Virus record (IMG/VR): IMGVR_UViG_3300025832_000005
Location: 1 to 64,000 of that record
Origin: a virus
Direction: 5' to 3' (one strand)
DNA length: 64,000 nt
Part shown: piece by piece, positions 16,842-24,352 of the stretch
Layout: every line of letters starts with the position of its first letter
Numbering within the stretch: the stretch's first letter is position 1
The notes under the pieces: model-generated
Database searches by the model: none
What the model was told of the DNA's origin: nothing
The model's input: the letters and a program-made list of their open reading frames with translations, nothing else
Program-made: the position numbers and the translations under genes

Positions 16842-17027
16842 TTAAAGTCCTAAAATACGCTCGGGTTTCTCTTGTAAACCTTTATGTGGATTACGAGTTA
16901 GGTACTCACTAACTTGTTCAAAGTAGAAAGCACAATCTTCTTCGCCATTTGCGTCTAGCTTTCGTGCGCTTTCCTTAAAAAAGTTAATTAATTCTCGGTA
17001 ACCGATACGTCCATCATTCTGTGTCAT
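16842..17027 (-). CDS. Hypothetical protein, 61 aa
   Basis: A 61-residue protein (GYRELINFFKESARKLDANGEED...). It overlaps the MazG-like gene upstream by 14 bases in another frame. Helical, without known motif. Confidence 0.6.
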   Translation of the reverse strand: MTQNDGRIGYRELINFFKESARKLDANGEEDCAFYFEQVSEYLTRNPHKGLQEKPERILGL

Positions 17028-17307
17028 TGATTAGGGTACTCCATGTTTTAAGTTTTTCACGTTTAATTTGACTGCGTTGGTAGATTTCAGCTTCTCCAAC
17101 TAGTCCATGATCAATTAACAAATCAATCATACAGTAAACATCGCCTACTTCTTCAAGTAGTTTTTGACGATATTTGTCATCAATCTGTTCAATATTCTCG
17201 TAACGCCTCAAATACTTCATGCATACTTGGGTCAATTCTCCGCACTCTTCGGCGGTTATTGCCATCAGTTGTTGTAGTGTGTTGATTGGTGTTTCCGTCT
17301 GTTTCAA
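17014..17307 (-). CDS. MazG-like nucleotide pyrophosphohydrolase
   Basis: A 97-residue all-alpha NTP pyrophosphatase. The metal-binding pattern is present: AEECGELTQVCMK and, about 35 residues later, LLEEVGDVYCMIDLL (EExxE ... ExxD). Such enzymes hydrolyse (d)NTPs and may lower ppGpp or remove abnormal nucleotides. TTG 17307 is used because GAGG lies eight bases upstream; ATG 17265 would also retain the domain. It shares 119 bases with the upstream gene in a different frame, which is unusual. A second MazG-type gene lies at 30917. Confidence 0.75.
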   Translation of the reverse strand: MKQTETPINTLQQLMAITAEECGELTQVCMKYLRRYENIEQIDDKYRQKLLEEVGDVYCMIDLLIDHGLVGEAEIYQRSQIKREKLKTWSTLINDTE

Positions 17308-17410
17308 AGTTCTCTTCCTCGATCATTTGAAATGCTCTCTCGAACATTGGGTGATTATAGTTTTGTAGAATCTCGCTAATTTTAACGCCGTCGATATCCT
17401 GGATTTTCAT
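17189..17410 (-). CDS. Hypothetical protein overlapping the MazG-like gene
   Basis: A 73-residue frame from ATG 17410 (MKIQDIDGVKISEILQ...). The first 36 residues look like ordinary protein, while the last 35 (HTTTTDGNNRRRVRRID...) are out of frame across the MazG gene and look like a shadow. Two readings are possible: a true overlap, or an upstream part whose frame joins mazG by a sequencing or natural frameshift near 17305. I keep it at low confidence. Confidence 0.4.
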   Translation of the reverse strand: MKIQDIDGVKISEILQNYNHPMFERAFQMIEEENFETDGNTNQHTTTTDGNNRRRVRRIDPSMHEVFEALREY

Positions 17411-17651
17411 TATTGATGCTGCTTTCAAGTTTGTTGATAATTTTATGTTCACGTCTATTTTTTATGAGGTTTTCTTCCTCTGTACTATATGTACTACAAC
17501 GTTCTAGTTTATCTTCTAGATACCATAATAGTTCATATAAATCTTTTTTACATCTCCACGTTACAAAACCATCCATACGTGGGTCTGATTCGGCCCATGC
17601 GATTTTATCTACATGAGCCTTTACTTCATCTATGGACCAATCAATGATCAT
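17382..17651 (-). CDS. Hypothetical protein, 89 aa
   Basis: An 89-residue charged protein (DWSIDEVKAHVDKIAW..., WRCKKDLYELLWYLEDKLERC). Two Trp/Cys-containing helices are evident. It overlaps the membrane-protein gene upstream by 4 bases and the next gene by 29. Function unknown; part of the same early operon. Confidence 0.65.
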   Translation of the reverse strand: MIIDWSIDEVKAHVDKIAWAESDPRMDGFVTWRCKKDLYELLWYLEDKLERCSTYSTEEENLIKNRREHKIINKLESSINNENPGYRRR

Positions 17652-17923
17652 ACATCAGATATTTTATTAATAATATCACGTTCACGACGAGCTTCAGCCT
17701 TTACTTTGGATTTAGCACTGCTGATTGCTATACTAATACCAATATAAGCAAACCAAATAATTAGTGTGCCGTAGATAATAAACTCAGGATTTGAACTATA
17801 TGTGTTCACAGCATCTACTGCTAGTGTAATTGTGCCAATAAACAGCATAAATCCTAGTACATAGCTGAACGCATATACATAAATGCGAGTATTATCTGAT
17901 AGATTACGAATTAAATTTAGCAT
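17648..17923 (-). CDS. Two-helix membrane protein, 91 aa
   Basis: A 91-residue membrane protein with two hydrophobic helices (YVYAFSYVLGFMLFIGTITLAV, about 15-36, and FIIYGTLIIWFAYIGISIAI, about 48-67) and a basic C-terminal tail SAKSKVKAEARRERD. Both termini are probably cytoplasmic. It could be holin-like or an early membrane modifier; the early operon context favours the latter. Confidence 0.65.
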   Translation of the reverse strand: MLNLIRNLSDNTRIYVYAFSYVLGFMLFIGTITLAVDAVNTYSSNPEFIIYGTLIIWFAYIGISIAISSAKSKVKAEARRERDIINKISDV

Positions 17924-17934
17924 GGGAGGTTCCT

Positions 17935-18117
17935 TTACATTTCCATTTCAATTTGATAACCAGGTGCGTTCCGTTCGAACTCATCTAGCTCTGCTTGCTT
18001 ACGTACAAGCATACTGCGAAGTGATTGGCGAGCCATTCTCTTCTCGTCTGATGCGCCTTCCTCCCAGGCGATAAGAACATTTTGGATTGTTTCAATATCA
18101 AAAACTACATCAGTCAT
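17935..18117 (-). CDS. Hypothetical helical protein, 60 aa
   Basis: A 60-residue charged helical protein (DIETIQNVLIAWEEG..., KRMARQSLRSMLVRKQAELDEFER). The preceding AAAGGAAAATAAA supplies a ribosome site. Function unknown. Confidence 0.65.
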   Translation of the reverse strand: MTDVVFDIETIQNVLIAWEEGASDEKRMARQSLRSMLVRKQAELDEFERNAPGYQIEMEM

Positions 18118-18132
18118 TTTATTTTCCTTTTA

Positions 18133-18291
18133 TTAATTATTAACAGTTACTGATACAACTTTGTATCCAGAATATTGATTCTCAAGAAGTGCTCGAGAAT
18201 TATAATCATTCTGTTCTATATAAATCTTAGTCTCTAATGGACCAGCTTGATTAAAGTCAGTTTTTACGAGCGTTGCTACATAGTTAGACAT
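18133..18291 (-). CDS. Hypothetical protein, 52 aa
   Basis: A 52-residue protein read from the sequence: MSNYVATLVKTDFNQAG... KVVSVTVNN. GGAAAATAAA precedes ATG 18291 as at the neighbouring gene, and an early promoter lies at 18324-18352. A compact beta-alpha-beta fold is plausible. Function unknown. Confidence 0.6.
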   Translation of the reverse strand: MSNYVATLVKTDFNQAGPLETKIYIEQNDYNSRALLENQYSGYKVVSVTVNN

Positions 18292-18323
18292 TTTATTTTC
18301 CTTTTAATTGAATTAATATCAAC

Positions 18324-18352
18324 AGCATAACAAATAAATGCTATGCTGTCAA
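18324..18352 (-). promoter_or_regulatory. Sigma70-type early promoter
   Basis: TTGACA (18352-18347), spacer GCATAGCATTTATTTGT, TATGCT (18329-18324). The -35 lies inside the 3' end of the HD-domain gene. Confidence 0.7.
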
Positions 18353-18862
18353 CTGTTTTTCTTCCAGTGCCCAACGAGCATCTAGGTATATTGGTGTGTC
18401 TTTAACACGAACCATTTCGTCCAACAACAGTGACATTTCACGACGGTAAACTCTCCAGAAACTAGGATCGTTATCAGCGATGTCATATGCGTTGTCTATA
18501 ATGTCAGCACACTTTATGAACTGCGAGTCAGCTGTCGCATTTGCGGTGTGTTGCCTGTCTATGGTTTTACGTGCTTCACGGTTACCATCGCCAGGCTTAC
18601 TGACGTCTGTGAGATCATCAACATATTTTGCAACAATACTGCCGAACAGGCTAGTGATAACATCCATAGTAACATCTGTGTCCTCCACAACATCGTGTAA
18701 GTATGCGGCGGCTATCATAGTATCAGTACCGCCGTATTGTTTGACAAGATTCGCAACACGAGTAGGGTGAACAATATAGTCAGCACCATCATACTTGCGC
18801 TTTTGTCCAACAGCAGCATGAGCCGCCGTTGCAAAAGTATATGCTTTCTCTACAATAGTCAT
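18341..18862 (-). CDS. SpoT/MESH1-like HD-domain (p)ppGpp hydrolase
   Basis: A 173-residue HD phosphohydrolase close to the hydrolase half of RelA/SpoT and to small alarmone hydrolases. Visible: AAHAAVGQKRKYDGADYIVHPTRVA, AAYLHDVVEDTDV (HD plus the ED pair) and FIKCADIIDNAYDI, which fit the metal and nucleotide pocket. No synthetase, TGS or ACT domain follows, so hydrolysis alone is expected. Breaking down ppGpp would keep a starved host growing during infection. Activity is inferred. The region before its start contains one copy of a 31-bp repeat. Confidence 0.85.
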   Translation of the reverse strand: MTIVEKAYTFATAAHAAVGQKRKYDGADYIVHPTRVANLVKQYGGTDTMIAAAYLHDVVEDTDVTMDVITSLFGSIVAKYVDDLTDVSKPGDGNREARKTIDRQHTANATADSQFIKCADIIDNAYDIADNDPSFWRVYRREMSLLLDEMVRVKDTPIYLDARWALEEKQLTA

Positions 18863-18866
18863 TTAA

Positions 18867-18897
18867 GACTCCTTAGTTCAAGTAATGTGGACCAGTC
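18867..18897. repeat. 31-bp direct repeat, copy 1
   Basis: Identical over 31 bases to 19264-19294. It carries a ribosome site (AAGGAGTC on the minus strand) preceded by codons for the ending GPHYLN-stop, which here are not joined to a gene. Confidence 0.9.
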
Positions 18898-18914
18898 TTC
18901 ATATCGTTGATACA

Positions 18915-19259
18915 TTACAAACACTCCATTGGATTGTGTTGATTTTCATCGTTCAGCAACCATTGCCAAAATTCAGCAACAGTTACCTGTGCAGTTGCAA
19001 TGTCGTTGCTTACTTGCTGTTCCAGCGTTGGCAAGTCAATAATATCCATAGTCATTTCTACTGTAGGTACCATACGCTTATTAAACTCTTCTTCTGTTAA
19101 GCGTTTACCATTTAACCACCAATACTTCTTACCACTACTATGCTCAATGGCTGGTCCATCTTCACGATGGAGTTCATCATTTAAGTAATAAAACTTAGAA
19201 CCATTAGCATCAACTTCGCATTTAATATAATCAGTCATTATGTAAAGTACTGGTGTCAT
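18915..19259 (-). CDS. MORN-like repeat small protein, 114 aa
   Basis: A 114-residue protein with the segment FYYLNDELHREDGPAIEHSS then KKYWWLNGKRLTEEEF, a repeat type found in many phage and bacterial proteins of unknown function. Start ATG 19259 has AAGGAG eight bases upstream; ATG 19238 is an alternative. The gene lies exactly between the two copies of the 31-bp repeat, as if inserted by recombination. Confidence 0.65.
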   Translation of the reverse strand: MTPVLYIMTDYIKCEVDANGSKFYYLNDELHREDGPAIEHSSGKKYWWLNGKRLTEEEFNKRMVPTVEMTMDIIDLPTLEQQVSNDIATAQVTVAEFWQWLLNDENQHNPMECL

Positions 19260-19263
19260 TTGC

Positions 19264-19294
19264 GACTCCTTAGTTCAAGTAATGTGGACCAGTC
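19264..19294. repeat. 31-bp direct repeat, copy 2
   Basis: Here the repeat is the natural 3' end of the gene at 19270-19614 (codons for GPHYLN and stop) plus the ribosome site of the next gene. Copy 1 is at 18867-18897. Confidence 0.9.
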
Positions 19295-19614
19295 CAAGCA
19301 ACACTGAATGAATCAGCAAAAATGTTACCACGTGCTTTGTTACGAGCAGGTGTATTGTAACCAGCCGCTTTCAAAATATCACCTTTTTGGAACAGTTTAT
19401 CATTATCAGTTTTAACAATAAAGCCCCAAACACCACCATCACGGACAAGTTTAATATATTTGCTGCCTTCTTTGATCTCAAAACTATTTTCAAAGTTAGC
19501 AAGTGTTTTACCAAAGTAACTATCTGGATCTGGCATACCACGTCCACCGGACATTACAAACTTAGTGTAATCTTCTTTAGCTTTTTGGATTAGTTTTTGA
19601 ATTTCATTTTGCAT
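19270..19614 (-). CDS. Hypothetical protein, 114 aa
   Basis: Start ATG 19614 chosen; GGAG lies 11 bases upstream. The 114-residue protein has a helical N-terminus (MQNEIQKLIQKAKEDYTKFV) and a beta-rich remainder (SKYIKLVRDGGVWGFIV, FSVAWTGPHYLN). Conserved-looking but not recognised. It has its own promoter at 19653-19681. Confidence 0.65.
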   Translation of the reverse strand: MQNEIQKLIQKAKEDYTKFVMSGGRGMPDPDSYFGKTLANFENSFEIKEGSKYIKLVRDGGVWGFIVKTDNDKLFQKGDILKAAGYNTPARNKARGNIFADSFSVAWTGPHYLN

Positions 19615-19652
19615 CTTGGTTCTCACTCCGTATTTGCTTAACTTATACATAT

Positions 19653-19681
19653 ACTATACAGTAAGACGTCTTGGTTGTCAA
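19653..19681 (-). promoter_or_regulatory. Sigma70-type early promoter
   Basis: TTGACA (19681-19676), spacer ACCAAGACGTCTTACTG containing the palindrome AAGACGTCTT, TATAGT (19658-19653). Confidence 0.87.
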
Positions 19682-19689
19682 GCCCTAAT

Positions 19690-20010
19690 TTACTTTTTTT
19701 TCGGTTTTTTTCTTAATTTTCCGTCTTTAGTAAAGTAAGTTTCTCTAAGACTATTAAGACCACCTTCTACACGACTTGGATACTTGCCCAAGAAAGTGCC
19801 TGCTTCTAAGTCGCCCTTACTAATATGTTCTTTGTGGAAGTGTTCAATGTCGTCCCAAACAGCCAACATTGTCTTGCCCATTTCGTCAAAGAAGCCATCC
19901 GACAAAATAGCATCATCCTCTTTGTAGTAAGCATATGATGCCATGAGATACCAAGGCACCATCATGTTTATGTTTTCAGCAAACTTTTCTGCGGCATGAT
20001 CATCTAGCAT
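19690..20010 (-). CDS. Hypothetical protein, 106 aa, basic C-terminus
   Basis: A 106-residue protein: helical N-terminal part (DDHAAEKFAENINMMVPWYLMASYAYY), a middle with IEHFHKEHISKGDLEAG and a lysine-rich end (GKLRKKPKKK). I recall a similar gene in T4-like marine phages without assigned function. The basic tail suggests nucleic-acid contact, which is speculation. Confidence 0.65.
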   Translation of the reverse strand: MLDDHAAEKFAENINMMVPWYLMASYAYYKEDDAILSDGFFDEMGKTMLAVWDDIEHFHKEHISKGDLEAGTFLGKYPSRVEGGLNSLRETYFTKDGKLRKKPKKK

Positions 20011-20015
20011 GTTTC

Positions 20016-20132
20016 CTATAGAACCTTTATATAGTGAGCATCTAAATCGTCACGATACTCTATTGCGTCACAAATGTCATTAAAGACTTTGCGAACTATT
20101 CTATCAGGAAAGAAGCCAGTAATTATGTACAT
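20016..20132 (-). CDS. Possible 38-aa protein
   Basis: A short frame from ATG 20132 (MYIITGFFPDRIVRKVF...DAHYIKVL) overlapping the stop of the upstream gene by 10 bases and filling the gap to the next gene. No strong ribosome site. It reads like protein, but the support is weak. Confidence 0.4.
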   Translation of the reverse strand: MYIITGFFPDRIVRKVFNDICDAIEYRDDLDAHYIKVL

Positions 20133-20359
20133 TTTATTCCAATATCTGATAACATTTTACGAGCATCGCTAACGTTTTCTTCAGCAGGCATTGTTAGCAT
20201 TTCGTCAAGTATCATTTCCTGAAGTGTGACTGCCATAAAAAAATCTTCTTTGCTGAGTGTGTTCATCCATTCCAACACATCATCAGTGGTATCACAAGTC
20301 CAAAGTTTATCTAGCATCTGGACTTGCTTATCATTTAATCCGTCGATTTGGATTTTCAT
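20123..20359 (-). CDS. Hypothetical acidic protein, 78 aa
   Basis: Start ATG 20359 overlaps the upstream stop as ATGA. The 78-residue acidic protein (MKIQIDGLNDKQVQMLDKLW...) contains a helical TTDDVLEWMNTLSKEDFFMAV stretch. Cyanophages and relatives carry similar small genes; function unknown. Confidence 0.65.
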   Translation of the reverse strand: MKIQIDGLNDKQVQMLDKLWTCDTTDDVLEWMNTLSKEDFFMAVTLQEMILDEMLTMPAEENVSDARKMLSDIGIKCT

Positions 20360-20787
20360 GATCCCATCCAAAGTTCATATGATCCATCTTCACGAACTTC
20401 ACAATCTTCAATGAAGACATGCCAATCACCAAGTTGTTTTGCTTGTTGGTAACAAGACTCAGCAGCACGCCATATATCACGAACACTACCACTTGGAGCA
20501 AATGCGCTCACTTCAATTTCTTTAGCAGTGTTGTTTTGTAGTTCTTCAACAGTTGATGCTTGATCATAAAATCTATAGCAAATACGCTTAACACCCTCGT
20601 TGAAAATGTTTTGGTCAATATCTGAAAACTCCCACATGGACCATACAGTCTCATATCCTAGTTCAGTTTGCATGTCGTTCCAATACTCCATTGATAGTGT
20701 ATCAGCATCTACGTCTGTAAATACAACATCTTCCATTGCGATTGTTTCTGCGCTTACATCTTCAAATTTTACAGTTTGATCAAACAT
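20356..20787 (-). CDS. Hypothetical acidic protein, 143 aa
   Basis: Start ATG 20787 is used since GAGG lies nine bases upstream and the only longer start falls inside the promoter. The 143-residue protein is acidic (FEDVSAETIAMEDVVFTDVDAD), with a C-terminal section (GDWHVFIEDCEVREDGSYELWMG). It heads an early operon from the promoter at 20814-20842. Confidence 0.65.
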   Translation of the reverse strand: MFDQTVKFEDVSAETIAMEDVVFTDVDADTLSMEYWNDMQTELGYETVWSMWEFSDIDQNIFNEGVKRICYRFYDQASTVEELQNNTAKEIEVSAFAPSGSVRDIWRAAESCYQQAKQLGDWHVFIEDCEVREDGSYELWMGS

Positions 20788-20813
20788 ATTAATTTCCTCT
20801 TTGTTACCATTAT

Positions 20814-20842
20814 AATATAGCACCAAAACGTCTTGGTGTCAA
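20814..20842 (-). promoter_or_regulatory. Sigma70-type early promoter
   Basis: TTGACA (20842-20837), spacer CCAAGACGTTTTGGTGC, TATATT (20819-20814). Spacer and -10 are identical to those at 50639-50667. Confidence 0.87.
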
Positions 20843-20846
20843 CAGG

Positions 20847-20873
20847 AAAAGGCAAAAAAGTTTTCTGCCTTTT
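20847..20873 (-). terminator. Intrinsic terminator
   Basis: AAAAGGCA and TGCCTTTT pair across an 11-base loop downstream of the HNH gene and directly upstream of the next promoter. Confidence 0.75.
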
Positions 20874-20888
20874 CAATAGTTTATAATT

Positions 20889-21329
20889 TTATACTGCTAT
20901 ACGTGGTGTCAGTGTATCGCCATTAATAACTGTCTTAATACTGTGGCAACGACTGCACAGTGTTTGTAAGTTTTCAGGCGCATTGTTCAAATGATTGCCA
21001 TCAATATGATCTACATGCAATACATAACGAATAATCTGATTGCGCATTTTAAGATCTTCTACTGCTTGAATCTGTTCATCGTTATATGGTGTGTAACCAC
21101 AACTTTCACAATGTGTCTCACGACTGTGGCTGTATACTTTTTTAGTAGTTGCCATACCGCCGTAATCAGATAAGTTTTTCTGATGTTCACGACACAGTGT
21201 ATCACTACCTGGTCCTTGGTATGCTGTTAAAAAGTTGTTACAGCCATCAATCGTGCAACGAGTCTTTCTTGCCTTCCGGAGAGATAACCCCTCCTTTAGC
21301 ATATCCATTTTGGGATCACGTAAACTCAT
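20889..21329 (-). CDS. HNH endonuclease
   Basis: A 146-residue HNH nuclease; start ATG 21329 has GGGGGTG upstream and adjoins the previous stop. N-terminal zinc-type pair CTIDGCNNF then CREHQKN; the nuclease core has CESCGYTP, VLHVDHIDGNHLNNAPENLQTLC and SRCHSIKT, with the HHxxN-type His residues and four Cys for structural zinc. Free-standing HNH enzymes in phages are usually homing endonucleases; small DNA-binding ones also act in packaging. The adjacent position suggests mobility, without proof. Confidence 0.85.
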   Translation of the reverse strand: MSLRDPKMDMLKEGLSLRKARKTRCTIDGCNNFLTAYQGPGSDTLCREHQKNLSDYGGMATTKKVYSHSRETHCESCGYTPYNDEQIQAVEDLKMRNQIIRYVLHVDHIDGNHLNNAPENLQTLCSRCHSIKTVINGDTLTPRIAV

Positions 21330-21330
21330 A

Positions 21331-22548
21331 TTACACCCCCAATTCTTTTGCATTAAACTCGTATGCATACTTGCCAATAAACACTGGCAATTCGAATGGG
21401 AAGCCTGCAGCCTCTATTGCTTGACACAACCAAGTTGGCGCAACTTCTGTTTGGTTACAACGTGTATTGTAGTTCTCACGAATACGATAATGCTGACGCT
21501 TTAACCAACCCTGGTAAGCATCCATAATCATTTTGTGTTTCCGGTTGCGAGTTTGGTTATAGCCTTTTGCCCAAGTATTGTTTGTTACAACACCTAAGTA
21601 TTTTACAACAGCCTTAACATAATCATCATCAACTACAATGCCCTGTTGATCACAAGCACGGAAGATGTGTGCCATGTTGTCAATTTCTAGGGGTTCAACT
21701 GGCGCATCTGGATTGCTTAGTGTATGATACTGGAATACTCGACGTAGTACACTGCTTTTCCATTTGTTAACATCACGTCCTGTAGGGAAGATTTCTGAAG
21801 GACGGCTAATAGCACCTGGCTGTCCAGTGTCACCAAACTTGTTGTGTGTAAAGAAGCAATTAAACTCTTCCATTGCAGTTTGAATCTCTTCAAAACGCAT
21901 TGACCAAGGATCAGTATCTCCGTTGTTACGTACTGCCCATACATACTGCATGTACAAGTCAATCTTGTCAAGAGGTTTAGTCATTGTGTTGTCGTGTACA
22001 CCAATAAAACGTTGGCGTAGTTTAGCAACTCGCTTGCCTGGATAGATAGCAACTGGTACTTCAAGTTCCATTGCTTCTTCCCATGACATGCCAAATGCAT
22101 ACATAGCTAAACAAATTAGTGTATATGTTGTGTGTGCACCATCCCAAATAAGATACTTGTCATTTTGTTCACTAGGGTAGATACGGATGATGTTTACAAA
22201 GAACGGGTCAAATTTGCCGAGAATATCTACAATCCAGTCAATGTCTGTTTCTCGCTGGATAGTAGCATTAATTAGTAGTTGCCCAAGTGTAATACGGTCC
22301 TTTTTGTTAGGAGCCATCTGTACCATATCTGGGTACATGTCTGTAAACTTTTCATATTGGGGGTAACGATCCCGGAATTCTTGTAACATTCCTGTTAGCC
22401 ATTCAGCTAAATCTGGATCTTTTGCCATTAGTGATTCTGTGAATCGTTTTTCTAATGTTAGGATGTCATCTTTGTCTGTATTAAACTTGTCGTTGACACC
22501 TGCGGCGTATGTCGCATTTTCTGTGCGTGTTGATTGCATAAATTGCAT
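21331..22548 (-). CDS. ParB/sulfiredoxin-like domain protein, 405 aa
   Basis: A 405-residue protein. Around residues 125-150 it contains RIYPSEQNDKYLIWDGAHTTYTL, which resembles the ParB N-terminal (DGxHR-type) nuclease/CTPase fold. The rest is mostly helical, with a C-terminal part (AKGYNQTRNRKHKMIMDAYQGWLKRQHYRI) that could bind DNA. T4-like phages carry ParB-like proteins of unclear role. The start is driven by the promoter at 22625-22653. Confidence 0.6.
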   Translation of the reverse strand: MQFMQSTRTENATYAAGVNDKFNTDKDDILTLEKRFTESLMAKDPDLAEWLTGMLQEFRDRYPQYEKFTDMYPDMVQMAPNKKDRITLGQLLINATIQRETDIDWIVDILGKFDPFFVNIIRIYPSEQNDKYLIWDGAHTTYTLICLAMYAFGMSWEEAMELEVPVAIYPGKRVAKLRQRFIGVHDNTMTKPLDKIDLYMQYVWAVRNNGDTDPWSMRFEEIQTAMEEFNCFFTHNKFGDTGQPGAISRPSEIFPTGRDVNKWKSSVLRRVFQYHTLSNPDAPVEPLEIDNMAHIFRACDQQGIVVDDDYVKAVVKYLGVVTNNTWAKGYNQTRNRKHKMIMDAYQGWLKRQHYRIRENYNTRCNQTEVAPTWLCQAIEAAGFPFELPVFIGKYAYEFNAKELGV

Positions 22549-22624
22549 AGTTAGTATATCCTTTTACGGTTTATGTTATATTGCTCTGGAATGAGCATCT
22601 GTAACTATCATTAGCTACAATTAC

Positions 22625-22653
22625 AATATACGATATAAAGGATTAGTTGTCAA
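22625..22653 (-). promoter_or_regulatory. Sigma70-type early promoter
   Basis: TTGACA (22653-22648), 17-base spacer ACTAATCCTTTATATCG, TATATT (22630-22625), giving a leader of about 70 bases before ATG 22548. Confidence 0.85.
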
Positions 22654-22667
22654 CCGGTTTTTTAAGA

Positions 22668-23210
22668 TTAATCGAAGATTTTTCTAAATTTTTTGGCACC
22701 TTTAGATACATTTTGCTTCCAGGCTTTACCTGGATCTAAGTCATTATTTGTATCGCTGATATATTTAAAACAATAAAACTCTGGAATACCAAAGTGTTCA
22801 CACACTCTGCCAATGGCATATGCTTCCATGTCTACAATATGATATGGTAAATTTGGTCTAGCAAAGCTATCACCAGTACCACATATAATACTTGTTTGAC
22901 GATTACTAGTGTAAAAATGTTGTTCTTGATCTTTTTCAGTTACATATAACGGAAGTCCAAGCGCCGTGATATCCATATCTCGTTCTATTAAACTACATAC
23001 TCCTAGTAGCTCGCCTGCTACACTATCATCACTAGCACCTGCTGTTCCATAATTATAAACAGCCGTAACATGTGGATTAGCAGTCAAGTATTGTGTTACT
23101 GCTAGCGTAGCGTTAACTTTACCGATACCAGTATACACAACGTTAAAACCTTTGGGAGCCATTTTGCGAGGAAATTCTTCAGCTAGGGCAACAAAGATTA
23201 CTTTATTCAT
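22668..23210 (-). CDS. MTA/SAH nucleosidase-like (PNP/UDP family)
   Basis: A 180-residue nucleoside phosphorylase/nucleosidase. Family features: VVYTGIGKVNATLA (phosphate/ribose loop), VYNYGTAGA, VDMEAYAIGRVCE (the ribose-binding ME pair) and FKYISDTNN with catalytic Asp. It is shorter than the usual 230 residues, as in other phage copies. It could cleave methylthioadenosine or S-adenosylhomocysteine to free adenine, which the encoded Apt (53113) could use. The exact substrate is not decided by sequence. Overlaps the clamp-loader gene by 4 bases. Confidence 0.82.
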   Translation of the reverse strand: MNKVIFVALAEEFPRKMAPKGFNVVYTGIGKVNATLAVTQYLTANPHVTAVYNYGTAGASDDSVAGELLGVCSLIERDMDITALGLPLYVTEKDQEQHFYTSNRQTSIICGTGDSFARPNLPYHIVDMEAYAIGRVCEHFGIPEFYCFKYISDTNNDLDPGKAWKQNVSKGAKKFRKIFD

Positions 23211-24121
23211 ATCATTTGCAGTTCAATTAATGTAGCACTCAGATTAATTTCAACATCTGCTACACTCATATGTTTAACTAGTCCATTACGAATAACAATA
23301 ACAGCTTCATCTTGTTTATCTGGAGTGTCACCAAACCAGTCTATATTCTCATATAGCTTTCTAAAGATGCCTTCGTAGTCAGTTGGTCTAGCATTAGCAA
23401 TAATTAATTTACGGGCACTGCGTATATCGCCACTCTTAAACAAGTCTACCATTTTAATTAACCAAGCACTGTCGTCACCACCTTCTTCAGGCTGTGTTAG
23501 TACACCATCCATAACATTTGATTGTAGGTTATTGATAGTTTTACGCATGTCTGGCTGTGTAGCTACAACAAACGATCCCAACATATAAGGATCATATGTA
23601 ACACCTTCAGCATCAAGTATGGTTACCATGCGATTAAAAAACTCTGTCTCGTCTTGTTTCTGGATCTGAAATACTTGACAACGACTTTTAAGTGCTGGAA
23701 TAATTTTATTATCATAATTACATGTAAGTATAAAACGTACACTCTGATGGTTTTGTTCCATTACACCACGTAACGCCGCTTGTGCTTCTGGAGACAAGTA
23801 ATCAGCCTCGTCTAGTAGTACAACCTTAAAGTCTCCCCAAGGCATTGTATCACCAAAGTTAGTAATCTTGTTGCGTACATATTCAATACCGTTATCACGA
23901 CTAGCGTTGATATACAATACATCTGCTGGTTGTACACCTAGTTCATTAATAAGGACTTTTGCTAGTGTAGTTTTACCTGTACCAGCACTTCCAGCAAACA
24001 TTAAATGTGGAATACTTTTGTCAGTTACCCAACCATTAATAAGATTCTTTTGACCATCATTCTTGAATACATATTCAGACAAAGTCTTGGGACGATACTT
24101 TTCTACCCATAATTCTTTCAT
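23207..24121 (-). CDS. 44: Sliding-clamp loader ATPase subunit (T4 gp44-like)
   Basis: A 304-residue AAA+ clamp-loader subunit of the RFC/gp44 type. Order: KYRPKTLSEYVFKN, Walker A GSAGTGKTTLAK (about 47), VLLDEADYLSPEAQAALRG (Walker B), LTCNYDNKIIPALKSRCQVF (sensor 1 and the SRC arginine finger), then the lid helices and a C-terminal collar domain. It loads the sliding clamp for DNA replication and, in T4, late transcription. Length equals the T4 protein. Neighbouring gene 62-like partner is not obvious in this window. Confidence 0.93.
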   Translation of the reverse strand: MKELWVEKYRPKTLSEYVFKNDGQKNLINGWVTDKSIPHLMFAGSAGTGKTTLAKVLINELGVQPADVLYINASRDNGIEYVRNKITNFGDTMPWGDFKVVLLDEADYLSPEAQAALRGVMEQNHQSVRFILTCNYDNKIIPALKSRCQVFQIQKQDETEFFNRMVTILDAEGVTYDPYMLGSFVVATQPDMRKTINNLQSNVMDGVLTQPEEGGDDSAWLIKMVDLFKSGDIRSARKLIIANARPTDYEGIFRKLYENIDWFGDTPDKQDEAVIVIRNGLVKHMSVADVEINLSATLIELQMI

Positions 24122-24352
24122 TTACTTTTCCACTTTTTCTTTTACTATAACATTATTTTTAGGTTTGTCGAGCGTAAAATACGACCCGTCTATATTATGT
24201 GTGCCACTGTTACTAAATGCCCATTGAAAACATTTCCACCTGGTGTAGTATCTAGGATATCCATACAATCTCAGACCTTCAGCACGTAAATGTACATACC
24301 AAAGTTTAAAATTATTATATCTCTTCTTCAAGTTTAATACTTCCTTTAGCAC
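24122..24352 (-). CDS. Hypothetical basic protein, 76 aa
   Basis: A 76-residue Tyr/Trp/Lys-rich protein (LKLWYVHLRAEGLRLYGYPRYY-like core near residues 15-40) starting at GTG 24352 within the zinc-ribbon gene. The start is uncertain; TTG or internal starts are possible. It abuts the clamp-loader gene without a gap, where T4 has gene 62, but I see no similarity to that small subunit. Confidence 0.5.
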   Translation of the reverse strand: MLKEVLNLKKRYNNFKLWYVHLRAEGLRLYGYPRYYTRWKCFQWAFSNSGTHNIDGSYFTLDKPKNNVIVKEKVEK

